A program made the translations under genes and the position numbers. The notes beneath the pieces are model-generated. The model saw nothing but the letters and a program-made list of their open reading frames with translations, ran no database searches and was not told the DNA's origin. This document shows positions 1 to 5,795 of a stretch of 6,290 nt of DNA, piece after piece. Positions within the stretch are counted from its first letter, which is position 1. Each line of letters starts with the position of its first letter. The stretch lies in NCBI GenBank assembly GCA_000183865.1, contig CM001047.1, forward strand, positions 901,681-907,970, written 5' to 3'. Source of the stretch: Listeria marthii FSL S4-120. GTDB lineage: Bacteria; Bacillota; Bacilli; Lactobacillales; Listeriaceae.

Positions 1-792
1 AATCGCTTAATCAAAAAAGGAAATACAATACTAAGCGCGAAAGAAACAACCTACGAAGTCGCTGGACGCAAACTCTTTGAAACAAACGCCTTTTCAATCA
101 AAGCGGGTGACAAAGTAGCACTTATCGGTGAAAACGCAAGCGGGAAAACCACTTTTTTAAAAGAAATAATTCAAGAAAATCCAGCGCTCATATGCAATTC
201 TCAAGCAAAAATTGCCTATTTTGACCAAGAACTGAAAGGGTTAGATTTAACAAAAACACTTTTAGAAAACATCACAGATAGAAGCGTCCAAACCAAACAA
301 GTAAACCGAGAAGTACTTGGCAGTATGCATTTCAAAGAAAGCGACTTGCCTAAAAAAGTAAGCATGCTCTCTGGTGGGGAACGCGTAAAGCTATTTCTTA
401 GCATGCTCCTTGTCAGTGATGCCAATTTCTTGATTCTCGATGAACCGACCAATTACTTGGATATTTATGCAATGGAGGCTCTAGAAACTTTAATCAAGCA
501 GTTTAGTGGAACCGTCTTGTTTGTTTCCCATGACAGAACCTTTGTAAAGCAAGTTGCAGAGGAATTACTCGTCATCGAGAATAACGAAATGACGTTCCAC
601 CGCATGACGTTTGCAGAATATGAAGAAAGCAAAGCACCAAGTCGAATCACAGAAGAAGATAAATTAATTTTAGAAATGCGCATGTCAGAAATTGCAGCCA
701 AGCTCATGCAGCCGAATTTAAAGCCCGCAGAAAAGGCTAAGCTTGAACAAGATTATCAAGAAATTATCACAAAAAGACAACAATTTAGTTAA
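1..792 (+). CDS. vgaL: ABC-F ribosome-protection ATPase, Vga/Lsa type (Lmo0919/VgaL-like), 3' part only
   Basis: The gene is open from base 1 to TAA at 790-792, giving 263 residues; the start, the first ATPase domain and most of the inter-domain linker lie outside the window. The fragment holds a complete second ATPase domain: Walker A GENASGKT (fragment residues 43-50), Q-loop Gln76, signature LSGGER (123-128), Walker B FLILDEPTN (143-151) and the His switch SHDR (176-179). DEPTN, LSGGER and the lack of membrane segments are typical of ABC-F proteins, which bind the ribosome and do not transport. A charged, probably helical C-terminal extension follows (about 208-263), as in the Vga/Lsa/VmlR resistance group. 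Known members displace lincosamides, pleuromutilins and streptogramin A from the ribosome. In L. monocytogenes the gene three places upstream of coaA is lmo0919 (VgaL), which fits the order here. The ABC-F class is near certain; the exact orthologue and drug range are inferred from synteny, because the specificity linker is missing. The last six codons lie in the terminator stem. Confidence 0.9.
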   Translation, partial: NRLIKKGNTILSAKETTYEVAGRKLFETNAFSIKAGDKVALIGENASGKTTFLKEIIQENPALICNSQAKIAYFDQELKGLDLTKTLLENITDRSVQTKQVNREVLGSMHFKESDLPKKVSMLSGGERVKLFLSMLLVSDANFLILDEPTNYLDIYAMEALETLIKQFSGTVLFVSHDRTFVKQVAEELLVIENNEMTFHRMTFAEYEESKAPSRITEEDKLILEMRMSEIAAKLMQPNLKPAEKAKLEQDYQEIITKRQQFS

Positions 793-809
793 ATTGTTGT
801 CTTTTTATT
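771..809 (+). terminator. Intrinsic terminator overlapping the end of the ABC-F gene
   Basis: A perfect 16-bp inverted repeat, AAAAAGACAACAATTT (771-786) against 791-806, encloses the four-base loop AGTT, and the T-run 802-806 is followed by ATT. The stem is AT-rich but long. The final codons of the ABC-F gene (KRQQF) form the left arm, and the stop codon begins at the last loop base, so a terminating ribosome would cover the left arm. The opposite strand also ends in a T-run, so the hairpin is symmetrical, although no gene converges on it here. Confidence 0.8.
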
Positions 810-835
810 CAAGCAAAATAAAAAATATAGTCATT

Positions 836-864
836 TATCTTTTACTTGATTTCTGCAAAAGATA
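836..864. promoter_or_regulatory. Candidate operator: 8-bp inverted repeat flanking the -35 element
   Basis: TATCTTTT (836-843) and AAAAGATA (857-864) are perfect inverted repeats separated by 13 bases; after one mismatched pair a further C-G pair (845/855) fits the symmetry. The arms sit either side of the predicted -35 hexamer (846-851) of the permease operon, where a bound dimer would block RNA polymerase. It does not resemble the Zur, Fur or PerR boxes I know. Short AT-rich repeats can arise by chance, so this is a weak call. Confidence 0.35.
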
Positions 865-874
865 GGCTTAGAAT
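846..874 (+). promoter_or_regulatory. SigA-type promoter for the DUF318/DUF1980 operon
   Basis: TTGATT (-35, 846-851) and TAGAAT (-10, 869-874; 5 of 6 matches to TATAAT) are separated by 17 bases. The predicted transcript start is near 881, leaving a leader of about 33 bases with the ribosome binding site AGAAGGA at 902-908. The leader is too short for a riboswitch. The promoter lies after the ABC-F terminator, so this unit is probably transcribed independently of the ABC-F gene. Confidence 0.7.
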
Positions 875-913
875 CAAATAGTTATTAAAAAGAGTACAGA
901 AAGAAGGAATCCC

Positions 914-1954
914 ATGTTTAGTCATCTACCGGATTCATTCCTACAAATGAATACCATTTTTATTTCGATTTTGATTGAGGCACTGCCGTTTGTGTTAATT
1001 GGTGTTTTTATTGCTGGCTTTATTCAAATGTTTATATCAGAACAATTCATTGCCCGAGTTATCCCGAAAAACAAATTTCTCGCCGTCATTGTCGGCTCGT
1101 TTATTGGTATATTTTTCCCTTCCTGCGAATGTGGAATTGTTCCTATCGTTCGTAATTTACTAGCAAAAGGTGTACCGCTACACGCCGGAATTGCCTTCAT
1201 GCTCACAGCGCCGATTATTAATCCAGTAGTCTTATTTTCCACCTATGTTGCCTTTGGAAGTACGTGGGAAGTTCCGCTGTTACGTGTTGCCGGAAGCTTA
1301 GTCGTAGCGCTCGTTGTCGGAAATATTATTGCTTATTTTTATAAAGGAACAGGCTTGAAAGATCGCTTTTTAAAATATGAAGTAGCCAGTGAAAAAGTGG
1401 CTGTTCCAACTGGAAACCTAGCACTTTCTGGCGGCCCCACAGAAAGTACCACAACTAATTTTCAAGTATTAACAACTGAAGCGGCTCCCGCAGAAGTAGC
1501 GCACACAGACCATGCGCACCATCATCACGGCGAAGAGCACATACATGCAAAAATGACATTAAGCCAAAAAATCTGGCATACCGTACAACATGCCGTAGAC
1601 GAATTCTTTTCAGTCGGCAAATACCTCGTTTTCGGAGCATTAATTGCCGCTGCGATGCAAACATATATTAAAACATCCACACTCGTTTCCATTGGGCACG
1701 GTCCGATTTTATCCATCTTACTCATGATGGTTCTTGCCTTTGTATTATCACTATGCTCCGAAGCAGATGCCTTTATTGGCGCCTCTTTCCGAAGCGTATT
1801 CTCCACACAATCCATCGTTGCATTTTTAGTGTTTGGCCCGATGCTCGATATTAAAAATTTAATGATGATGTTAGGAGCATTTAAAGCAAAATTTGTCTTA
1901 TTAATTGTTACTAGTGTAACGATTGTCGTCTTTTTATACGCCCTAGTAATTTAA
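914..1954 (+). CDS. DUF318 / ArsP_1-like permease with histidine-rich loop
   Basis: A 346-residue integral membrane protein. The ATG at 914 is chosen because AGAAGGA (902-908) lies 5 bases upstream. There are two hydrophobic halves (about residues 13-143 and 233-346) joined by a hydrophilic loop. The first half carries PSCECG (69-74) followed by APIINPVVL (99-107); the second carries a related LCSEADAFIG (280-289), consistent with an internal duplication. These motifs are typical of the DUF318/COG0701 predicted permeases, which include the ArsP organoarsenical exporters. The loop holds a His cluster, H197, H200, H202-H205, H209 and H211, with H222 and H226 shortly after, which suggests divalent metal binding. 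The next gene, 18 bases downstream, is the usual DUF1980 partner, so the two probably work as a two-part transporter resembling B. subtilis YcgR/YcgQ. The family call is firm. Substrate and direction are not known; a metal is an inference from the His and Cys residues. I could not settle the membrane topology. Confidence 0.9.
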   Translation: MFSHLPDSFLQMNTIFISILIEALPFVLIGVFIAGFIQMFISEQFIARVIPKNKFLAVIVGSFIGIFFPSCECGIVPIVRNLLAKGVPLHAGIAFMLTAPIINPVVLFSTYVAFGSTWEVPLLRVAGSLVVALVVGNIIAYFYKGTGLKDRFLKYEVASEKVAVPTGNLALSGGPTESTTTNFQVLTTEAAPAEVAHTDHAHHHHGEEHIHAKMTLSQKIWHTVQHAVDEFFSVGKYLVFGALIAAAMQTYIKTSTLVSIGHGPILSILLMMVLAFVLSLCSEADAFIGASFRSVFSTQSIVAFLVFGPMLDIKNLMMMLGAFKAKFVLLIVTSVTIVVFLYALVI

Positions 1955-1972
1955 CCGAAAGTAGGTGAGCAG

Positions 1973-2812
1973 ATGTTTCGCGTATTTATTTTATTTGGAT
2001 TTGGTTTTTATTTGATGCAGTTACATATTTCTGGTGATATCAGTAAATATATTAATATGAAGTACGCTTATTTATCCTTTTCCGCGATGATTGCCGCATT
2101 TTTACTGGCGATTATTCAACTAATTATGGTTTTTCGCGATGAAGATATTGGTGCCAAAACAGAACATATGGGGCATACCCATGACGGCGAAAATACGATT
2201 TGGAAAAAAATCATGGTGTACGGTTTACTTTCCTACGCCTTAATCGCTGGTTTCCTTTTCCCAGTCGCAACCCTTGATTCAACAATCGTTTCGGCTAAAG
2301 GATTTCATTTCCCAAAAAACAACGCGGCTGGAGATGACCCATACGCTCAAAATCAATTTTTACGACCAGATACAAGCGGCTATTTTGGCGAAACTGATTA
2401 TGAAAAAATGATGGCGAAAGAGAAAGCCGAAATCATCGACCAAAATCCAATCAAAGTCAATGACAGTAATTATTTAATGACGATGGAAATTCTCTACAAT
2501 TATCCAGGCGAGTTTACAGGCAAACAAATCGAATTTACTGGGTTTGTTTATAATGATGATGTCACCAAAGATAATAACCTGTTCTTGTTCCGTTTTGGAA
2601 TTATTCACTGTGTCGCGGATTCAGGTGTGTTCGGAATGCTCGTTCAAATGCCCGAAAAAACCGATTTAAAAAACGATACATGGCTTTCCGTAAAAGGAAC
2701 CATCACCCAAGAATACTATTCACCTTTCAAAATGAATATTCCATCTGTGCAAGTAGAAAGCTATAAAGAAGTAGCAAAACCAAAATCAGTTTATGTCTAT
2801 CGTAAATATTAA
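1973..2812 (+). CDS. DUF1980 / TIGR03943 family putative permease subunit (YcgQ-like)
   Basis: A 279-residue membrane protein starting at ATG 1973, with AGGTGAG at 1963-1969 just upstream. Three hydrophobic segments are visible (about residues 4-20, 31-54 and 80-101). Between the second and third is a short polar loop with a His cluster (H65, H68, H70, followed by DGE), probably cytoplasmic. The remaining residues (about 102-279) form a soluble domain, predicted outside the membrane, rich in beta-prone sequence (EFTGKQIEFTGFVYND, WLSVKGTI). It contains the segment RFGIIHCVADS (207-217), which corresponds to the conserved Cys/Asp motif of TIGR03943 proteins. This family is routinely encoded next to a DUF318 permease, as here, and is treated as its partner subunit. 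C213 and D216 are the likeliest functional residues. The biochemical role is not established; an extracytoplasmic metal-binding or gating subunit is a guess from the His/Cys content. It is probably co-transcribed with the permease. Confidence 0.85.
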   Translation: MFRVFILFGFGFYLMQLHISGDISKYINMKYAYLSFSAMIAAFLLAIIQLIMVFRDEDIGAKTEHMGHTHDGENTIWKKIMVYGLLSYALIAGFLFPVATLDSTIVSAKGFHFPKNNAAGDDPYAQNQFLRPDTSGYFGETDYEKMMAKEKAEIIDQNPIKVNDSNYLMTMEILYNYPGEFTGKQIEFTGFVYNDDVTKDNNLFLFRFGIIHCVADSGVFGMLVQMPEKTDLKNDTWLSVKGTITQEYYSPFKMNIPSVQVESYKEVAKPKSVYVYRKY

Positions 2813-2900
2813 ATCGCTACTTGCGGATTTATGCAGCTTGCGTTATCCTTAAATAAAGCTGTTTACGTTTTCACGAATGAATTAAAGGATGGAACATTGA
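2813..2900. other. Intergenic gap before coaA: weak hairpins and a weak promoter candidate
   Basis: This 88-base gap has no convincing terminator. A small hairpin overlaps the upstream stop (2811-2817 with 2823-2830, one bulge). CAGCTT (2834-2839) can pair with AAGCTG (2856-2861) across a 16-base loop, followed by the T-rich stretch TTTACGTTTT, which could be a leaky terminator. TTGCGG (2821-2826) and TATCCT (2844-2849), 17 bases apart, are a poor promoter match. The DUF318/DUF1980 transcript may therefore run on into coaA. Confidence 0.4.
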
Positions 2901-3821
2901 ATGAATGATTACAACCACTACTTTCATTTCCAACGAGAAGAATGGCGCAAGCTGGAAGTGAGTAAGGACCAAATATTAACTGCAGAGGAACTAGAAGAAA
3001 TACGTGGTTTAAATGACCGAATTTCTTTACAAGATATCTCTGAAATCTATTTACCACTAATAAAACTAATTGCGATTCAATACCATGAAGCGATTTTTAT
3101 TCATGGCGAAAAAATGGAATACTTAAAGAAAAAAGAATCGCGTGCACCATTTATCATCGCATTAGCAGGAAGTGTAGCTGTTGGGAAAAGCACAACCGCG
3201 CGGGTTTTCAAATTAATGCTCGATCGCTGGTTCTCCAAAACGAGACAAGTTGAGCTTGTAACAACAGATGGCTTTCTCTACCCAAATAAAGTCTTAGAAG
3301 AGCGCGGCATCATGGACAAAAAAGGCTTTCCAGAAAGCTATGACCGTGACCGTTTTGCCAAGTTTTTAACCGACTTAAAAGCGAATAAAGAAGACGTCGA
3401 AGTGCCACTTTATTCGCATTTCACCTATGATGTTTTAGAAGAAACGCGGATGATGCATAATCCGGATATCGTGATTGTTGAAGGAATCAACGTCCTTCAA
3501 GCCGACCAACATGAAAGTTTATTCCCAAGTGATTTCTTTGATTTCTCGGTTTACATGGATGCCAATGAAGCTGACATTAAGAAATGGTACTTAGAACGTT
3601 TCTTCATGCTTCGCGAAACAGCTTTCCAAGACGAAAGCTCCTATTTCCATCCATATACCAAAATCAGCAAACAAGAAGCCGAAACTTTTGCACTGGGTGT
3701 TTGGGATACAATCAACGGAGTCAACTTAAAAGAAAACATCGAGAAAACAAAATACCGAGCGGATCTAGTGCTTCATAAAGGTACAGATCACCTCATTTCA
3801 GATATTTATTTACGCAAATAA
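2901..3821 (+). CDS. coaA: Pantothenate kinase, type I (CoaA)
   Basis: A 306-residue cytoplasmic enzyme, close to the usual length of about 310. It phosphorylates pantothenate with ATP to 4'-phosphopantothenate, the first step of coenzyme A synthesis. Key landmarks: the P-loop GSVAVGKSTTAR (90-101) with K96; TTDGFLYPN (121-129), whose D123 corresponds to the catalytic Asp127 of E. coli CoaA; GFPESYD (142-148); YSHFTYD (171-177), with H173 matching E. coli His177; VEGINVLQ (193-200); and SDFFDFSVYMDA followed by WYLERFFMLRETAF, which is strongly conserved in this family. The ATG at 2901 is preceded by GGATGGA (2887-2893) at 7 bases. The gap upstream lacks a clear terminator, so coaA may share a transcript with the DUF1980 gene, but no functional link is evident. 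E. coli-type CoaA enzymes are feedback-inhibited by CoA; whether this one is cannot be read from the sequence. The gene appears complete and intact. Confidence 0.97.
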   Translation: MNDYNHYFHFQREEWRKLEVSKDQILTAEELEEIRGLNDRISLQDISEIYLPLIKLIAIQYHEAIFIHGEKMEYLKKKESRAPFIIALAGSVAVGKSTTARVFKLMLDRWFSKTRQVELVTTDGFLYPNKVLEERGIMDKKGFPESYDRDRFAKFLTDLKANKEDVEVPLYSHFTYDVLEETRMMHNPDIVIVEGINVLQADQHESLFPSDFFDFSVYMDANEADIKKWYLERFFMLRETAFQDESSYFHPYTKISKQEAETFALGVWDTINGVNLKENIEKTKYRADLVLHKGTDHLISDIYLRK

Positions 3822-3869
3822 CCGAATGCAGAAAGAAGGAAACTTCTTGCTGCGTTCGGTTTTTTCTTT
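3821..3869 (+). terminator. Strong intrinsic terminator of coaA with GAAA tetraloop
   Basis: The left arm 3821-3838 pairs with 3843-3860 around the loop GAAA (3839-3842). Of 18 positions there are 16 Watson-Crick pairs, one T-G wobble (3827/3854) and one mismatch (3832/3849). The base is the GC-rich ACCGAA/TTCGGT. A T-run (3860-3865, then C and TTT) follows. The last base of the coaA stop codon is the first base of the stem. Confidence 0.93.
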
Positions 3870-3894
3870 ACATTAGAAAAAATCGGAGTACAAT
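3867..3894 (+). promoter_or_regulatory. SigA-type promoter of the ABC transporter/tetR operon
   Basis: TTTACA (-35, 3867-3872) and TACAAT (-10, 3889-3894) each match consensus at 5 of 6 positions, with a 16-base spacer. Transcription should start near 3901. The -35 element begins inside the T-rich tail of the coaA terminator, so the two units are packed with no spare sequence. Confidence 0.8.
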
Positions 3895-3897
3895 GGA

Positions 3898-3917
3898 AAG
3901 TGAGTAATCACTCATTT
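3898..3917. promoter_or_regulatory. Candidate TetR-family operator at the transcription start
   Basis: TGAGTAATCACTCA (3901-3914) is a 14-bp palindrome with one mismatched pair (3906/3909). Outside it, after one mismatch (3900/3915), AA at 3898-3899 mirrors TT at 3916-3917. It lies just downstream of the -10 element, on the predicted start site, where a bound repressor would block initiation. The operon's own last gene encodes a TetR-family protein, and such regulators bind palindromes of this size. That this protein binds this site is an inference. Confidence 0.6.
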
Positions 3918-3936
3918 AGGAAAAGGAGGGAAAGCA

Positions 3937-4659
3937 ATGTCAGAAATAGCAATTAATGTAACGAATTTAGACGTGAAAATCGGCAAGAAACAAATTTTAT
4001 CTGATATGTCACTCGAAATAGAAAAAGGGGAAATATTCGGCTTAATCGGTCCATCCGGCGCTGGCAAAACCACGCTCGTCAAAACAATCATCGGCATGGA
4101 AAAAGCCACAAGCGGCCAAACCGAAGTACTAGGAAAAGTAATGCCTAATCTGCCCGTCATTAGCAAAATTGGCTACATGGCCCAATCAGATGCACTCTAC
4201 ACCGATTTAACCGCCAAAGAAAACTTAGATTTTTTTGCTTCACTTTATTCTATTAAAGGTGCGTCCAAGAAAGAGCGCATGAACTATGCAGCCAATCTCG
4301 TTAATTTACAACAAGACTTAACCAAAAAGGTAACCAATTATTCGGGAGGGATGAAGCGGAGGCTCTCTTTAGCTATTTCTGTACTTGCAGATCCTGACGT
4401 CCTTATTCTAGATGAGCCGACAGTTGGAATTGATCCAGAGCTAAGAAAAACCATTTGGGAAGAACTAGCAGACTTGAAAGCAAACGGCAAATGTATCCTT
4501 GTAACGACACACGTGATGGATGAGGCCGAAAAATGTGACCGACTTGCAATGGTTAGAAACGGAAAAATAATTGCCGTAGGGACCCCACAGGAGCTCTCAA
4601 GCAAAACTTCGTCTGGTAAACTAGAAGATGCCTTTTTAGAGTTTGGAGGGAAGAACTAA
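3937..4659 (+). CDS. ABC transporter ATP-binding protein, drug-exporter (CcmA/DrrA) type
   Basis: A 240-residue cytoplasmic ATPase that would power the permease encoded next. All nucleotide-binding motifs are present: Walker A GPSGAGKT (38-45), Q-loop Gln83, signature YSGGM (135-139) followed by KRR, Walker B LILDEPT (156-162) with catalytic Glu160, D-loop GIDP (164-167) and switch His192. The signature SGGMKRR and the following PTVGIDP are typical of the ABC-2 drug and antibiotic exporter subfamily. The start is ATG 3937, with the very strong site AGGAGGG (3924-3930) 6 bases upstream. The stop TAA (4657-4659) shares its last base with the ATG of the permease gene, so translation is probably coupled. 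First gene of a promoter-operator-ATPase-permease-tetR operon. The exported substrate cannot be deduced; an antimicrobial or other hydrophobic compound is the usual expectation. Confidence 0.95.
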   Translation: MSEIAINVTNLDVKIGKKQILSDMSLEIEKGEIFGLIGPSGAGKTTLVKTIIGMEKATSGQTEVLGKVMPNLPVISKIGYMAQSDALYTDLTAKENLDFFASLYSIKGASKKERMNYAANLVNLQQDLTKKVTNYSGGMKRRLSLAISVLADPDVLILDEPTVGIDPELRKTIWEELADLKANGKCILVTTHVMDEAEKCDRLAMVRNGKIIAVGTPQELSSKTSSGKLEDAFLEFGGKN

Positions 4660-5774
4660 TGCGAATACTTGCTATCGTCAAACGAATCGTCAACCAATTT
4701 CGTCGTGACAAACGCACACTCGCTTTAATGTTTCTCGCGCCACTCTTACTAATCACACTGCTCACTTATTTATTTGAAGGCGATACAGTGAAGCCAGTCG
4801 TTGGCGTAAGTGGACTAACTGATTCCATGGTTCAAGAACTAAAAGCAAATGATCTAACCATTAAAACATACCCAGACAATACCGATGCAACAGCTAAAAT
4901 TAAAGATGCCGACCTCGATGCCTTTTTCCAACAAAGTGGCGAGAAAATCGAAGTAACCTATGAAAATAGTGAACCAAGCCTAAGCAAAGAAATCGGCTTA
5001 AAACTACAAAAAGCATTGATGGCCGAGCAACAAACACAAGTGAAAAACCAAGCAAAAGCAACCGGAGAAGCACTCGCCAAAGCTGGAATTGACCCAAGTA
5101 CTATCCCGGCCCTCACACAAAGCCCAGAAAAACTAACCATTTCAACCGATTACGTTTACGGGGATAAAGACACAAGCTTTTTTGACACCATTAGTCCCAT
5201 CTTCATTGGCTTTTTCGTATTCTTCTTTGTCTTTTTAATCGCTGGAATTTCGTTCTTACGTGAAAGAACAACTGGCACGCTGGAGCGACTGATGGCAACA
5301 CCAATTAAACGGATTGAATTAGAACTAGGATATTTAATCGGCTTTGGAATTTTTGCCTTACTACAGTCCATTTTAGTCGCCGTATTTTCCATTCAAGTAC
5401 TCGGCATGATGCAAAACGGCTCGTTATTCTACGTTTTGCTAATTACCTTGACACTCGGAATGGTTTCGCTAGCACTAGGCATCTTACTATCAACCTTTGC
5501 GAATAATGAATTCCAAATCGTTCAGTTTATCCCAATCGTTATCGTGCCACAAGTGCTATTTTGTGGGATTTTCCCGCTCGACGGCATGGCAGATTGGCTC
5601 GTTTGGATCGCGCACATTATGCCACTATATTACGGCGCCAATGCATTAACGTCCATCATGGTAAAAGGAGAAGGATTTGCAGCGTTTGCGAATGATTTCT
5701 ACATTTTACTCGGATTTGTTCTCGTATTCGTCGTATTAAATATTTTTGCTTTAAAAAAATATCGGAAAGTTTAA
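4659..5774 (+). CDS. ABC-2 type transporter permease
   Basis: A 371-residue membrane subunit partnering the ATPase encoded just upstream. It shows the layout of the ABC2_membrane_3 type: a short basic N-terminus, membrane segment 1 (about residues 20-39), a large extracytoplasmic domain (about 41-175, with a Gln/Lys/Ala-rich probably helical stretch around 108-143), and then about five membrane segments (near 178-199, 223-248, 255-280, 287-307 and 347-365). The segment FLRERTTGTLERLMATPIKR (199-218), directly after the second membrane segment, is the hallmark cytoplasmic coupling region of drug-export ABC-2 permeases. MPLYYGANAL (321-330) is also typical. The ATG at 4659 overlaps the upstream stop by one base and has GGAGGG (4645-4650) 8 bases before it. 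The sequence is intact. Substrate unknown; the TetR gene 21 bases downstream suggests inducible efflux. Listeria carries comparable TetR-linked ABC modules that act in antibiotic tolerance, but whether this one does is untested here. Confidence 0.93.
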   Translation: MRILAIVKRIVNQFRRDKRTLALMFLAPLLLITLLTYLFEGDTVKPVVGVSGLTDSMVQELKANDLTIKTYPDNTDATAKIKDADLDAFFQQSGEKIEVTYENSEPSLSKEIGLKLQKALMAEQQTQVKNQAKATGEALAKAGIDPSTIPALTQSPEKLTISTDYVYGDKDTSFFDTISPIFIGFFVFFFVFLIAGISFLRERTTGTLERLMATPIKRIELELGYLIGFGIFALLQSILVAVFSIQVLGMMQNGSLFYVLLITLTLGMVSLALGILLSTFANNEFQIVQFIPIVIVPQVLFCGIFPLDGMADWLVWIAHIMPLYYGANALTSIMVKGEGFAAFANDFYILLGFVLVFVVLNIFALKKYRKV

Positions 5775-5780
5775 TTGGAA

Positions 5781-5788
5781 AGGAAGAG
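5781..5788 (+). promoter_or_regulatory. Ribosome binding site that sets the GTG start of the TetR gene
   Basis: AGGAAGAG ends 7 bases before GTG 5796, which is good spacing. The first in-frame ATG (5826) has GAAGGAG (5805-5811) upstream but 14 bases away, too far to be favoured. The upstream GTG is therefore preferred. A non-ATG start would keep repressor output below that of the transporter genes. Confidence 0.65.
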
Positions 5789-5795
5789 ATACCAC

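Noticed and set aside
793..913. Metal riboswitch or Zur/Fur box upstream of the DUF318 permease
   Set aside because: The predicted leader is only about 33 bases, and I find no match to the Zur, Fur or PerR palindromes; only an unassigned inverted repeat is present.
1455..1815. Overlapping reverse-strand open frames inside the permease gene
   Set aside because: They lie opposite a well-supported gene with its own motifs, have no ribosome binding site or recognisable domain, and reflect the codon pattern of the sense strand.
2811..2830. Hairpin at the DUF1980 stop codon as a terminator
   Set aside because: The stem is about 7 bp with a bulge and no T-run follows, so it is unlikely to terminate transcription.
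3584..3778. Second forward open frame inside coaA
   Set aside because: It is a shifted reading of conserved CoaA sequence with no ribosome binding site and a low-complexity basic product.
4338..4604. Reverse-strand 88-residue open frame inside the ABC ATPase gene
   Set aside because: It is the antisense of the conserved signature and Walker B region; no start signal or family resemblance.
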